Assembly: GCF_027853965.1 (NCBI RefSeq)
Contig: NZ_JAQGLB010000002.1
Span: 1 to 64,000, forward strand
Length of the DNA: 64,000 bases
Direction of reading: 5' to 3'
From: Saccharopolyspora indica
GTDB taxonomy: Bacteria; Actinomycetota; Actinomycetes; Mycobacteriales; Pseudonocardiaceae
Shown here: one piece after another, positions 8,797 through 18,533 of the stretch
Layout: the number at the start of each line of letters is the position of its first letter
Position numbering within the stretch: the stretch's first letter is position 1
Program-made: the position numbers and the translations under genes
The notes under the pieces: generated by a model
Told to the model about the DNA's origin: nothing
Database searches by the model: none
What the model saw: only the letters and a program-made list of their open reading frames with translations

Positions 8797-9692
8797 TCAC
8801 CGCTCGCCGTGGTGCTCCAGCAGCGCGTCGAGCACCACGCGCACCAGCGGGTGCTCGTCCCGCCCGCACTGGACAGCGGCGAAGACCCGACGGGTCGGTG
8901 CCTTGCCCGCCACCGGCCGCGACACCGCGCCGAGATCACCGGAGATCGCCGTGCGCGGCACCAGCGCCACCCCGGTGCCCGCCGCCACCAGCGCCTCGAC
9001 CGCGCGGAAGTCGTCGGAGGTGTGCGTGATGTCCGGGACGAAACCCGCGTTCTCGCAGCACACCTGCGCCACCGCGCGGCACGGGTTGCCCGGCAGCGGC
9101 GCGATCCACTCGGCCTCCCGCAACTCGCCCAGCGCCACCTCCGGCGCGCCCGCGAGCGCGTGATCGGCGGGGAGCACGACGTCGAACGGCTCGGCGTAGA
9201 GCGGGAAGCGGGTCACCCGGCGCGCATCGGCGTGCAGCGTGGAGGTGTACTCCATCGAGATCGCGATGTCGATCTCCCCGGCGAGCAGCATCATCAGGCT
9301 GTTGTGCGCCTCGGCATCGCGCACCAGCACCCGCACGTCCGGTGCGCGACCGCGCAGCGCCACGATCGCCGGGGCCACCACCTGCGTGATGGCCGAGGCG
9401 AACGAGGCCACCTCGACGGTGCCCGCGGTGCCCTCCGCGCACGCGGCGAGGCTCGCCTCCGCCCGCTCCAGCTCGGCCAGCACCGCCTTGGCGTGCTCCA
9501 CCAGCAGCTCACCGGCGGCGGTCAGCCGGACCCGCCGCCCCTGGCGCACCAGGAGCGGCTGCCCGACCTCGTTCTCCAGCGCGGTCAGCTGCTGCGACAC
9601 CGCCGACGGCGTCAGGTAGAGGCGCTCGGCCGCCGCGCGCACCGTGCCGTGGTCGGCGAGCGCGCGGAGGATCAGCAGCCGCCGCGGGTCAA

Positions 9693-9696
<4 letters not shown>
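8797..9696 (-). CDS. LysR-family transcriptional regulator at the end of the tdh-kbl operon
   Basis: 299 residues. The N-terminal helix-turn-helix contains [20 protein letters not shown] and [13 protein letters not shown] (about residues 10-43), followed by a substrate-binding-protein-like domain. The GTG start overlaps the kbl stop (GTGA), so it is cotranslated with threonine catabolism genes. LysR genes are usually divergent from their target; here the regulator is the distal gene of the operon, which suggests autoregulation of tdh-kbl (inference). The effector is unknown. Confidence 0.87.
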
Positions 9697-10879
<1,183 letters not shown>

Positions 10880-10880
<1 letters not shown>

Positions 10881-11920
10881 CAGGCGGAACCCTTCGCTGT
10901 CCAGTCGAGGATGATCTTGCCGCAGCGGCCGCTGCGGGCGGTCTCGAACGCCTCGGCGTGCTCGGTGTAGGGGAAGCGGTGCGTGATCACCGGCGTCAGG
11001 TCCAGCCCCGACTCCAGCAGCACCGACATCGAGTACCAGGTCTCGAACATCTCGCGCCCGTAGATGCCCTTGACGGTGAGCATCTTCAGCACCACGGAGC
11101 TCCAGTCCACCGAGAACTCCGCGGCGGGCAGCCCCAGCATCGCGATCCGGCCGCCGTGCGACATGTTCGCCACGGTCTCCCGCAGCGCGTCGGGCTGACC
11201 GGAGACCTCCATCGCGACGTCGAAGCCCTCGCTCATGCCCAGCTGCTGCTGCGCGTCGGCGAGCCGCGTCGCGGAGACGTCCACCGCCAGGTCGACGCCG
11301 ATCTTGCGGGCCAGCTCCAGCCGGTGCTCGCTGACGTCGGTGATCACCACGTGCCGCGCCCCGGCGTGCTTGGCCACCGCGGCGGCCATCAGCCCGATCG
11401 GCCCGGCGCCGGTGATCAGCACGTCCTCGCCGACGACCGGGAAGCTGAGCGCGGTGTGCACGGCGTTGCCGAACGGGTCGAAGATCGCCGCCACGTCGGG
11501 GTCGATCTCACCGCGGTGCACCCACACGTTCTGCTCCGGCAGCACCGCGAACTCGGCGAACGCCCCGTTGTGGTGCACGCCGAGACCCTTGGTGTGCGCG
11601 CACAGGTGCCTGCGGCCCGCCTGGCAGTTGCGGCACTTCCCGCACACGATGTGGCCCTCGCCGCTGACGAAGTCGCCGACCGCGGCCCGGGTGACGGCGC
11701 TGCCGGTGGCCACGACCTCCCCGGCGAACTCGTGACCGACCACCAGCGGCGTCGGCACGGTCCGGGCGGCCCAGTCGTCCCACGACGCGATGTGCAGGTC
11801 CGTCCCGCAGATCCCGGTGCGCACCACGCGCACCACGACGTCGTTGGGACCCGGCGTCGGGTCGGGGACCTCGGCCAGCTCCAAGCCCGGCGCGGGCGAG
11901 GTCTTCACCAGTGCGCGCAC
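10880..11920 (-). CDS. tdh: L-threonine 3-dehydrogenase
   Basis: 346 residues, zinc-dependent MDR family. It oxidises L-threonine to 2-amino-3-ketobutyrate with NAD. The catalytic-zinc region is GICGTDLHI with GHEFAGEV; the structural-zinc cysteines lie in [15 protein letters not shown], and the Rossmann motif is [13 protein letters not shown] is preceded by CGGAGGAACC. First gene of a coupled tdh-kbl-lysR operon. The product is unstable, so tight coupling with kbl makes sense. Confidence 0.94.
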
Positions 11921-12039
11921 GGTTCCTCCGCTCTCGATGGCTGTGTCGCCAACGGAGTCTGGCCCGGCCCCGGCGGGCCGTCCATCTCGACTTTCTGCAC
12001 TGGCTGGTTAGCAGCGCTGCACAGCGGCCGGGCGGGGCT

Positions 12040-12103
12040 GCGAGCATGGGAACCTTCCTGTCATCCGCGCGGCGGCCGTGCGAGCACGGGAACCTTCCTG
12101 TCA
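12040..12103 (-). repeat. 24-bp repeat, cluster 3, two copies
   Basis: Reverse-orientation copies at 12040-12063 and 12080-12103 (40 bp apart), the second with GCACGGG in place of GCATGGG. One of only three clusters in a divergent gap (tdh and the ABM gene). Confidence 0.9.
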
Positions 12104-12185
12104 CCCCGATTGCGGGCTTGACCTCCACCTAGCTGGAAGTCCGAAGATGGCCGGGCAACCCCTCGCCGATCACGCGGAGCGTCCG

Positions 12186-12809
12186 ATGAAGCCTGACCAC
12201 ATCGTGTTGCCGGAAATCACCCGAACCGATGTCGGCACGATCCTGGTGAGCCCGTGGCTGGTGGGCACGCCGGAGCGGCAGCGCGACGCGGTGGACGCGA
12301 CGATCGCGGAGTGGAAGGCCGCCCCGTGGCCGGACGCCTTCCTGTCGCTGAACTGCTTCGTGAGCCTGGACGGTGAATCCGTCCTGAACTACGCGCAGTG
12401 GACCGACGACGAAGCGCACCGCGAGTTCGTCCGCACCTACCGGCCGACCCTGGTGCGCGGCATCGACGAGGTGGTCCCGGGCATCGAACGGCCGGGACTG
12501 GTCAGGTACCGCCTGCGCGGCAGCGTCGTCGTCGGCGGGCCGGACGGCGAGGTCGTCGCGGTGTTCGTCTCGGACGCCGACGGGTTCGAGAACGCGGAGC
12601 GGCTGGTGGCCGAGGCCCAGGCCCGGCTCGGGACTCCACCGGGCCTGCGGGCGGCGCACTTCCACATCAGCACCGACGGCAGCCGGGTCCTGGTCTACGA
12701 GGAGTGGGCCGACGAGAGCAGCGCGGCCGCCAGCCCCAACCGCGGCCGGGGCGCGGCCGCCGGCAACCTGTACCGGCTCCGCCGCAGCCTCACCCGCCAC
12801 CACCGGTGA
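12186..12809 (+). CDS. Protein with two antibiotic-biosynthesis-monooxygenase (ABM) type domains
   Basis: 207 residues. The first half shows an ABM-like strand pattern: a segment from WKAAPWPDAF to SLDGESVLNYAQWTDDEAHREF. The second half repeats it (LRAAHFHISTDGSRVLVYEE). The C-terminus is Arg-rich. ATG at 12186 is chosen because GGAG lies five bases upstream; longer readings start inside a 24-bp repeat and are artefacts. Function is unknown; ABM domains are often small cofactor-independent oxygenases or heme-binding folds. Compare the gene at 39761. Confidence 0.68.
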   Translation: MKPDHIVLPEITRTDVGTILVSPWLVGTPERQRDAVDATIAEWKAAPWPDAFLSLNCFVSLDGESVLNYAQWTDDEAHREFVRTYRPTLVRGIDEVVPGIERPGLVRYRLRGSVVVGGPDGEVVAVFVSDADGFENAERLVAEAQARLGTPPGLRAAHFHISTDGSRVLVYEEWADESSAAASPNRGRGAAAGNLYRLRRSLTRHHR

Positions 12810-12810
12810 C

Positions 12811-12986
12811 GCGAGGATGGGAACCTTCCTGTCACACGACCCCGGGGGAGCGAGAGCAAGGGAACTTTCCTGTCACGGGCACGCCAGGGGCGCGGGCGGA
12901 AGCGCCGGCGCGCCGGGAGGTGCGAGCAAGGGAACTTTCCTGTCACTCGCGCATCGGCTGATGTGAGGATGGGAACCTTCCTGTCA
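12811..12986 (-). repeat. 24-bp repeat, cluster 4, four copies
   Basis: Reverse copies at 12811-12834, 12852-12875, 12922-12945 and 12963-12986. The first starts one base after the ABM stop. The second and third share the AAGGGAACTTTCC variant. Gap between convergent genes. Confidence 0.92.
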
Positions 12987-13005
12987 TCCCGCCCGCGGAG
13001 CCCGG

Positions 13006-13551
13006 TCAGGCAGGCCGGTAGACCAGCAGGACGTTGCCGGACCGGAAGGTCGTGGTCCGCAGGAGTTCGAGCTGGACCTGGCCGCCCAGCGTCGAGAACG
13101 CCGAGACGCCTTCGCCCAGCAGGACCGGGAACACGATCATGCGCAGCTCGTCGACCAGTCCGAGCTCGAGCAGTCTCGCGGTCAGCTGCACGCTGCCGAA
13201 CAGCGCGATCTCCTTGCCCGGCCGGTCCTTCAGCGTCCTGATCGTTCCCGGGGCGTCGCGGGTCAGCGTGGTGTTGTTCCAGTCCGCCTGCTCGAGGGTC
13301 GAGGACGCCACGATCTTGGGCACGCTGTTCATGAACTCGATGACCTCGGCGTCGTCCTCGGTCGCGTTCGGCCAGTGGGCGGCCAGGTTCTCGTAGGTCT
13401 CGCGTCCGAGCACCAGCGTGTCGATGTGGGCGTGCTGCCGGTTGGCGAAGTCGAAGAACTCCTGGTCGACGTCGTAGAAGTCGAATTCCCCGTTGGTGCG
13501 CTTGTAGTAGCCGTCGAGGCTGATCTCGATGAACGAGATGAGCTTGCGCAT
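13006..13551 (-). CDS. Dihydrofolate reductase-like (RibD C-terminal domain) protein
   Basis: 181 residues with the RibD C-terminal/DHFR-like pattern: RKLISFIEISLDGYY at the start, LVLGRETYENLAAHW near residue 45, LFGSVQLTARLLELGLVDEL near 117, and PVLLGEG. This group reduces pteridine- or riboflavin-like substrates with NADPH, but many members are of unknown specificity. ATG at 13551 has GGAG nine bases upstream. A perfect dyad upstream (13594-13610) suggests a dedicated repressor. Confidence 0.8.
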   Translation of the reverse strand: MRKLISFIEISLDGYYKRTNGEFDFYDVDQEFFDFANRQHAHIDTLVLGRETYENLAAHWPNATEDDAEVIEFMNSVPKIVASSTLEQADWNNTTLTRDAPGTIRTLKDRPGKEIALFGSVQLTARLLELGLVDELRMIVFPVLLGEGVSAFSTLGGQVQLELLRTTTFRSGNVLLVYRPA

Positions 13552-13593
13552 CGAAGCGGTCTCCTGTCGTGCGGGCTGAGCTCCGGCGAAACT

Positions 13594-13610
13594 GATTGCA
13601 AAATGCAATC
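13594..13610. promoter_or_regulatory. Perfect inverted repeat upstream of the DHFR-like gene
   Basis: GATTGCA (13594-13600), AAA, TGCAATC (13604-13610), 43 bp before the ATG. Suits a winged-helix dimer such as a MarR, PadR or HxlR protein. No such gene is adjacent. Confidence 0.55.
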
Positions 13611-13682
13611 ACTCGGGAGATTAGCAAGGGACCCGCGCGGAAGACAATCAATTCGGGCAGGCCGGACGATCAGTGCTCAGCG

Positions 13683-13770
13683 GCGGCTCTTGCCGGTTAC
13701 GAGCCCGGACTCACCAACGACCAGCGCACCCTGCCGCGCCTCGACCTGCTCAGCCCGTCACCGGCCTGAA
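13683..13770 (+). pseudogene. Possible relic of a coding 3' end
   Basis: One open frame reads ALAGYEPGLTNDQRT then LPRLDLLSPSPA and stops at 13770. It has coding-like composition but no start or ribosome site, and the upstream bases belong to the promoter of the DHFR-like gene. I do not recognise the parent protein. It may be chance. Confidence 0.25.
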
Positions 13771-13778
13771 GCGGAAAC

Positions 13779-13816
13779 GAGCCCCGGCCGCCACTCGCGT
13801 GGTCGGAACGGGGCTC
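13779..13816 (-). terminator. Terminator of the DUF6104-type small gene
   Basis: GAGCCCCG (13779-13786) pairs with CGGGGCTC (13809-13816), and CCAC/GTGG closes an inner stem. It lies 21 bases past the small gene's stop on the minus strand. Confidence 0.65.
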
Positions 13817-13837
13817 ATCCGGCAGCTGCTCGCGCTG

Positions 13838-14014
13838 TCACTCGTCGTCGGCGTCGTCGCGGGCGAGGAACGTGGCCAGCCGCTCGGTGGCGTCCTCGAA
13901 CTCGGGGTTCTGGTCGACGAAGGCGCGCATCCGATCGGCTACCCACGACAAGGTGACCGAGTCGTCACCGCGACGGTCCTCAAGCTCCTCGATGCCGCGG
14001 TCGGTGAAGTACAC
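13838..14014 (-). CDS. DUF6104-type small acidic protein next to kgd
   Basis: 58 residues, reading from GTG at 14014: VYFTDRGIEELEDRRGDD followed by a segment containing TLSWVADRMRAFVDQNPEFE and ending ATFLARDDADDE. This matches my memory of a short family (DUF6104) found beside kgd/sucA in streptomycetes. AGGAGG (complement of 14020-14025) lies five bases before the start. It is downstream of kgd, beyond the kgd terminator, and has its own terminator. The role is unknown; the neighbourhood suggests a link to 2-oxoglutarate metabolism. Easily missed because it is so short. Confidence 0.82.
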   Translation of the reverse strand: MYFTDRGIEELEDRRGDDSVTLSWVADRMRAFVDQNPEFEDATERLATFLARDDADDE

Positions 14015-14124
14015 CGCTTCCTCCTAGGGGTTTTCGCGTTCTGGCCGTGGAATCGGGGTGGCCAGAACAGCAGAGTACGAAACGCGAATCCGGGTGCGGC
14101 GCGGGGAACCGCACCGCACCCGGG

Positions 14125-14209
14125 TGAGGAGAAAGGTACCCATGCTCCCGCCGCGGGGATGCACCAGGCTCCGCGATCCGGTGCTGCGAGCATGGGAACC
14201 TTCCTGCCA
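14125..14209. repeat. 24-bp repeat, cluster 5: one clear copy and one decayed copy facing it
   Basis: A clear reverse copy at 14186-14209 (ending TGCCA instead of TGTCA) and a decayed forward copy near 14125-14148 (GAAAGGTACCCATGCTC). They lie beyond the kgd terminator. One of two clusters with opposed copies. Confidence 0.75.
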
Positions 14210-14230
14210 CCCGCGCCCCTGACGTGCGAA

Positions 14231-14266
14231 AACGGGCCGCCGGTTCCGAAGAACCGACGGCCCGTT
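14231..14266 (-). terminator. Strong terminator of kgd
   Basis: AACGGGCCG (14231-14239) and CGGTTC pair with GAACCG and CGGCCCGTT (14258-14266) around a CGAA loop. On the minus strand the stem is followed by TTTT. It begins ten bases past the kgd stop. Confidence 0.85.
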
Positions 14267-14276
14267 CAGCCGTGGA

Positions 14277-17200
14277 TCAGGCGAAGGCGTTGCGCACGAC
14301 CTCGGCCTGCTCGACCTCGTGGACCTTGGCCATACCGGTGGCCGGGGCGGCCATCGGACGACGCGAGACCCGCTGGAGCTTGCCGACCAGCTGCGGGAAC
14401 AGCTCCGGCAGCGCCAAGCCCAGGAACGGCCAGGCACCCTGGTTGGCCGGTTCCTCCTGGGTCCACCGGACCTCGGTGGCGTTCGGGTACCGCTCCAGCA
14501 GCGCACCCAGCTTGCGGTGCGGCAGCGGGTACAGCTGCTCCAGCCGGACGACAGCCGTGTCGGTGATGCCCTCCTTGTCGCGGTGCGCGGCCAGCTCGTA
14601 GTAGAGCTTGCCGGTGCACATCACGATCTTGCGGACGTTCGCCGGGTCCGGCTGCGCCGGGTCGTCGATCACCGAGGTGAACTTGCCCTCGGTGAAGTCC
14701 TCGACCGGGCTGGTCGCGGCCTTCAACCGCAGCATCGACTTCGGCGTGAACACCACCAGCGGGCGGTGGATGCCGTCCAGCGCGTGCCGCCGCAGCAGGT
14801 GGAAGTAGTTCGCCGGGGTCGACGGCATCGCGACCGTCATCGAGCCCTCGGCGCACAGCTGCAGCCAGCGCTCGATGCGGCCGGAGGTGTGGTCCGGGCC
14901 CTGGCCCTCGTGACCGTGCGGCAGCAGCATGACCACGTCGGAGCGCTGGCCCCACTTGGCCTCACCGGACGAGATGAACTCGTCGATGATCGACTGGGCG
15001 CCGTTGAAGAAGTCGCCGAACTGCGCCTCCCACAGCACCAGGGCGTCCGGGTTGGCCACCGAGTAGCCGTACTCGAAGCCCAGCGCCGCGAACTCCGACA
15101 GCGCCGAGTCGTACACCAGGTACTTCGCCTGGTCGTCCGACAGGTTCTGCAGCGGCGTGTACTCGGTGTTGTTCTTGCGGTCGATCAGCACCGAGTGCCG
15201 CTGGCCGAACGTGCCGCGGCGGCTGTCCTGACCGGTCAGCCGGACCCCGCGGCCCTCCATCACCAGCGAACCGAACGCCAGCAGCTCGCCGAACGCCCAG
15301 TCGATGCCGCCCTCGCGGCCCATCTTGGCGCGGCGCTCCAGCACCGGCTTGACCCGCGGGTGCGGGGTGAAGCCCTCGGGCAGGTCGATCTGCGCCTCGG
15401 CGATGCGCTCCAGGGTCTCCCGGGAGATCGCGGTCGCCAGGCCGCGCGGCACCTGCTGCTCGGACTCCACCGACGGGCTCGGCGTCGGCGGGTGCTTCTC
15501 CAGCTCGCGGACCTCGTTGAACACGTGCTCCAGCTGAGCGGCGTAGTCCTTCAGCGCCTTCTCGGCCTCTTCGACGGTCATGTCGCCGCGGCCGATCAGG
15601 GATTCGGTGTAGACCTTGCGGACGCTGCGCATCTTGTCGATCGCGTCGTACATCTTCGGCTGCGTCATCGACGGGTCGTCGCCCTCGTTGTGACCGCGGC
15701 GCCGGTAGCAGACCATGTCGATCACGACGTCCTTGCCGAACGCCTGGCGGTACTCCACGGCCAGCCGCGCGACCCACACGCAGGCCTCGGGGTCGTCACC
15801 GTTGACGTGGAAGACCGGCGCGCCGATCATCTTCGCCACGTCGGTGCAGTACTTGCTGGAGCGGGAGTGCTCCGGCGCGGTGGTGTAACCGACCTGGTTG
15901 TTGACGATCACGTGCACCGTGCCACCGGTGCGGTAGCCCCGCAGCAGCGACAGGTTCAGCGTCTCGGCCACCACGCCCTGGCCGGCGAAGGCGGCGTCGC
16001 CGTGCAGCAGCACCGGCACGACGGTGAAGCCCTCCTGGCCCTTGTCCAGGATGTCCTGCTTGGCGCGGACGATGCCCTCCAGCACCGGGTCCACGGCCTC
16101 CAGGTGCGACGGGTTGGAGGTCAGCGACACCTTGGTCTCGCCGTCGCCGAACATCCGGAAGTACTTGCCCTCGGCGCCGAGGTGGTACTTGACGTCACCG
16201 GAGCCGTGCGCCTGACCCGGGTCCAGGTTGCCCTCGAACTCCCGGAAGATCTGCGAGATCGGCTTGCCGACGATGTTGGCCAGCACGTTCAGCCGGCCGC
16301 GGTGCGGCATGCCGATGACGACCTCGTCGAGCTCGTGCGCCGCGGAGGTGTCCAGCACCGCGTCCAGCAGCGGCACCACGGTCTCCGCGCCCTCCAGCGA
16401 GAACCGCTTCTGCCCGACGTACTTGGTCTGCAGGAACGTCTCGAAGGCCTCGGCCGCGTTGAGCTTCGACAGGATGTACTTCTGCTCGGTCGGGTCCGGC
16501 TTGGTGTGCGGCTTCTCGACCCGCTGCTGCAGCCACTCGCGCTCGTCGGGCTCCAGGATGTGCATGTACTCCACGCCGACGGTGCGGCAGTAGGAGTCGC
16601 GCAGCACGCCCAGCACGTCGCGGAGCTTCATGTGCTCCTTGCCCGCGAACCCGCCGACGGCGAACTCCCGGTCCAGGTCCCACAGCGTCAGGCTGTGCGA
16701 CAGGACGTCGAGGTCCTCGTGCCGCCGCTGCCGGTAGTTCAGCGGGTCGATGTCCGCCATCAGGTGACCGCGGGTGCGGTAGGCGTCGATCAGCTCCAGC
16801 ACGCGGGCGGTCTTGTCGACCGCGCCCTCCGGGATGTCCTGCGTCCAGCGCACCGGCTCGTACGGGATGCGCAGGGAGGCGAAGATGTCGTCGTAGAACT
16901 TGTCCTCGCCCAGCAGCAGCTGGTGGACCTTGCGCAGGAAGTCGCCGGACTCCGCGCCCTGGATGACCCGGTGGTCGTAGGTGGACGTCAGCGTCACGAT
17001 CTTGCTGATGCCCATGTCGACCAGGGCCTTCTCGCTGGCGCCCTGGAACTCGGCCGGGTAGTCCATCGCGCCGACGCCGATGATCGCGCTCTGGCCCTTG
17101 GTCAGCCGCGGCACCGAGTGGTTGGTGCCCGACGGGCCGGGGTTGGTCAGCGAGATCGTGGTGCCCGCGAAGTCGTCCGCGGTCAGCGCGTTGTTGCGGG

Positions 17201-17951
17201 CCTTGCGGATGATGTCCTCGTAGGCCTGCCAGAACTGGTGGAACGTCATGTCCTCGCAGCCCTTGATGGAGGCGACCACGAGGTTGCGCGACCCGTCCTT
17301 GCCCGGCAGGTCGATCGCCAGGCCCAGGTTGACGTGCTCCGGCGTGACGGCCGCGGGCTTGCCCTTGGCGTCCTCGCCGTAGTGGCGGTTCATGTTCGGG
17401 TAGTCCCGCACCGCCCGGATCAGCGCGTAGCCGATCAGGTGGGTGAAGGAGATCTTCCCGCCCTTGTTCCGCTTCAGGTGGTTGTTGATGACGATGCGGT
17501 TGTCGAACAGCAGCTTGGCCGGCACCGCGCGCACGCTCGTCGCGGTCGGCACGGTCAGCGACTGGTCCATGTTCTTGGCGATCGCAGCCGCCGCGCCGCG
17601 CAGCGTCTTGACCTCACCGCCGGCCTGCGGCTCCTTGACCGGAGCGGCCTTCGCGGCCTGCTGCGGCGACGGCTTGGGAGCAGCGGCCGGCTTGCTCGCC
17701 GGAGGTGCGGTCGGTGCGGCGGTCGGGACCTGACCGTTGGTCCCACCGGCACGAGTCGCGGTGGTGGTCGGGGCCGCTGCAGCAGCGGCCGCAGCAGCGG
17801 TGTTCTCGGTGGCTGCCTGGCCCGGCTGGTAGTCGGCGAAGAATTCGTGCCACGCCGAGTCTACTGAAGTGGGATCTTGGAGGTACCGCTCGTACATCTC
17901 CTCGATCAACCACTCGTTGGGGCCGAACTGTGACGCAGGGCTGCTGGACAC
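14277..17951 (-). CDS. kgd: Multifunctional 2-oxoglutarate dehydrogenase E1/E2 (alpha-ketoglutarate decarboxylase)
   Basis: 1224 residues, like mycobacterial Kgd and corynebacterial OdhA. Order: a short N-terminal segment ([30 protein letters not shown]), an Ala/Pro-rich linker, an E2 acyltransferase core ending in [16 protein letters not shown] (the HxxxD-type catalytic motif is altered), then the ThDP-dependent E1 half with [28 protein letters not shown] and [12 protein letters not shown]. It has no lipoyl domain, which is normal here because the pyruvate complex E2 is shared. The GTG at 17951 is chosen by homology with the family start; longer readings to 18230 cross the leader. In relatives it is inhibited by GarA/OdhI binding. 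Followed by a strong terminator. Confidence 0.95.
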   Translation of the reverse strand: MSSSPASQFGPNEWLIEEMYERYLQDPTSVDSAWHEFFADYQPGQAATENTAAAAAAAAAPTTTATRAGGTNGQVPTAAPTAPPASKPAAAPKPSPQQAAKAAPVKEPQAGGEVKTLRGAAAAIAKNMDQSLTVPTATSVRAVPAKLLFDNRIVINNHLKRNKGGKISFTHLIGYALIRAVRDYPNMNRHYGEDAKGKPAAVTPEHVNLGLAIDLPGKDGSRNLVVASIKGCEDMTFHQFWQAYEDIIRKARNNALTADDFAGTTISLTNPGPSGTNHSVPRLTKGQSAIIGVGAMDYPAEFQGASEKALVDMGISKIVTLTSTYDHRVIQGAESGDFLRKVHQLLLGEDKFYDDIFASLRIPYEPVRWTQDIPEGAVDKTARVLELIDAYRTRGHLMADIDPLNYRQRRHEDLDVLSHSLTLWDLDREFAVGGFAGKEHMKLRDVLGVLRDSYCRTVGVEYMHILEPDEREWLQQRVEKPHTKPDPTEQKYILSKLNAAEAFETFLQTKYVGQKRFSLEGAETVVPLLDAVLDTSAAHELDEVVIGMPHRGRLNVLANIVGKPISQIFREFEGNLDPGQAHGSGDVKYHLGAEGKYFRMFGDGETKVSLTSNPSHLEAVDPVLEGIVRAKQDILDKGQEGFTVVPVLLHGDAAFAGQGVVAETLNLSLLRGYRTGGTVHVIVNNQVGYTTAPEHSRSSKYCTDVAKMIGAPVFHVNGDDPEACVWVARLAVEYRQAFGKDVVIDMVCYRRRGHNEGDDPSMTQPKMYDAIDKMRSVRKVYTESLIGRGDMTVEEAEKALKDYAAQLEHVFNEVRELEKHPPTPSPSVESEQQVPRGLATAISRETLERIAEAQIDLPEGFTPHPRVKPVLERRAKMGREGGIDWAFGELLAFGSLVMEGRGVRLTGQDSRRGTFGQRHSVLIDRKNNTEYTPLQNLSDDQAKYLVYDSALSEFAALGFEYGYSVANPDALVLWEAQFGDFFNGAQSIIDEFISSGEAKWGQRSDVVMLLPHGHEGQGPDHTSGRIERWLQLCAEGSMTVAMPSTPANYFHLLRRHALDGIHRPLVVFTPKSMLRLKAATSPVEDFTEGKFTSVIDDPAQPDPANVRKIVMCTGKLYYELAAHRDKEGITDTAVVRLEQLYPLPHRKLGALLERYPNATEVRWTQEEPANQGAWPFLGLALPELFPQLVGKLQRVSRRPMAAPATGMAKVHEVEQAEVVRNAFA

Positions 17952-18340
17952 GGCTGGCGTTCGCCTCGATCCATATGCTCGTGATTTACAGACACACTCG
18001 GGTACCAGGCTAGCGGTCCGATTCGCGAGGTTGGCACACAGGACGGCCGTTCGGCTGACGACCTCGGTCACAAAATCGATCAGGAAAGCCCAGCTTGCGC
18101 CGGGAACGGCCCGGTTCGGCTCACGTGAAAGATCAATGGCCGCACAGCATGCCTCATTTGCGATTCGGCGTCGCTTGCCAGTACTCCATCTGGGTTGTCG
18201 CCCGTAACCAGTATGACGTTTCAACGACACGCTGTGTTCCCGGCCCGTGATCAGGTTTCCCGAATCCCGGAACCGCTCGGGTGATGCGTCTCACCAGCGG
18301 CAACACCAGTATCTCGCAGTCGCAGCGCTGTCGCGGACCG
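17952..18340 (-). promoter_or_regulatory. Leader and promoter region of kgd, about 390 bp
   Basis: No reading frame here looks coding, and it is less GC-rich than its surroundings. An 8-bp palindrome TCACGTGA lies at 18121-18128. I cannot assign a promoter with confidence. The long upstream region suggests regulated expression of kgd. Confidence 0.4.
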
Positions 18341-18526
18341 TGACAGGAAGGTTCCCATGCTCGCAACCCGTGCCGGCCGCGCTGGGGGAGCGGGCTGACA
18401 GGAAGGTTCCCTTCCTCGCGTGACCCCCGCGCGGGCCCGGCCGCACGAATGACAGGAAGGTTCCCTTCCTCACACGACCGCAGCGCGCTCCGGGCGGGCA
18501 GGTGACAGGAAGGTTCCCATGCTCGC
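18341..18526 (+). repeat. 24-bp repeat, cluster 6, four copies
   Basis: Forward copies at 18341-18364, 18396-18419, 18450-18473 and 18503-18526, spaced 55, 54 and 53 bp. The middle two share the CTTCCTC variant. The last is eight bases from the stop of the ABC exporter gene, so the cluster lies at that gene's 3' side. Confidence 0.92.
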
Positions 18527-18533
18527 AGCGCCG

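Noticed and set aside
14319-17867. Long plus-strand open frame opposite kgd (1182 codons)
   Set aside because: It is the antisense shadow of kgd, caused by GC-rich third positions; its product is Arg/His/Val-rich with no domain.
18341-18526. Clustered 24-bp repeats as a CRISPR array
   Set aside because: Spacers vary from about 7 to 60 bases, at most four copies occur together, repeats drift, and no cas gene is near.
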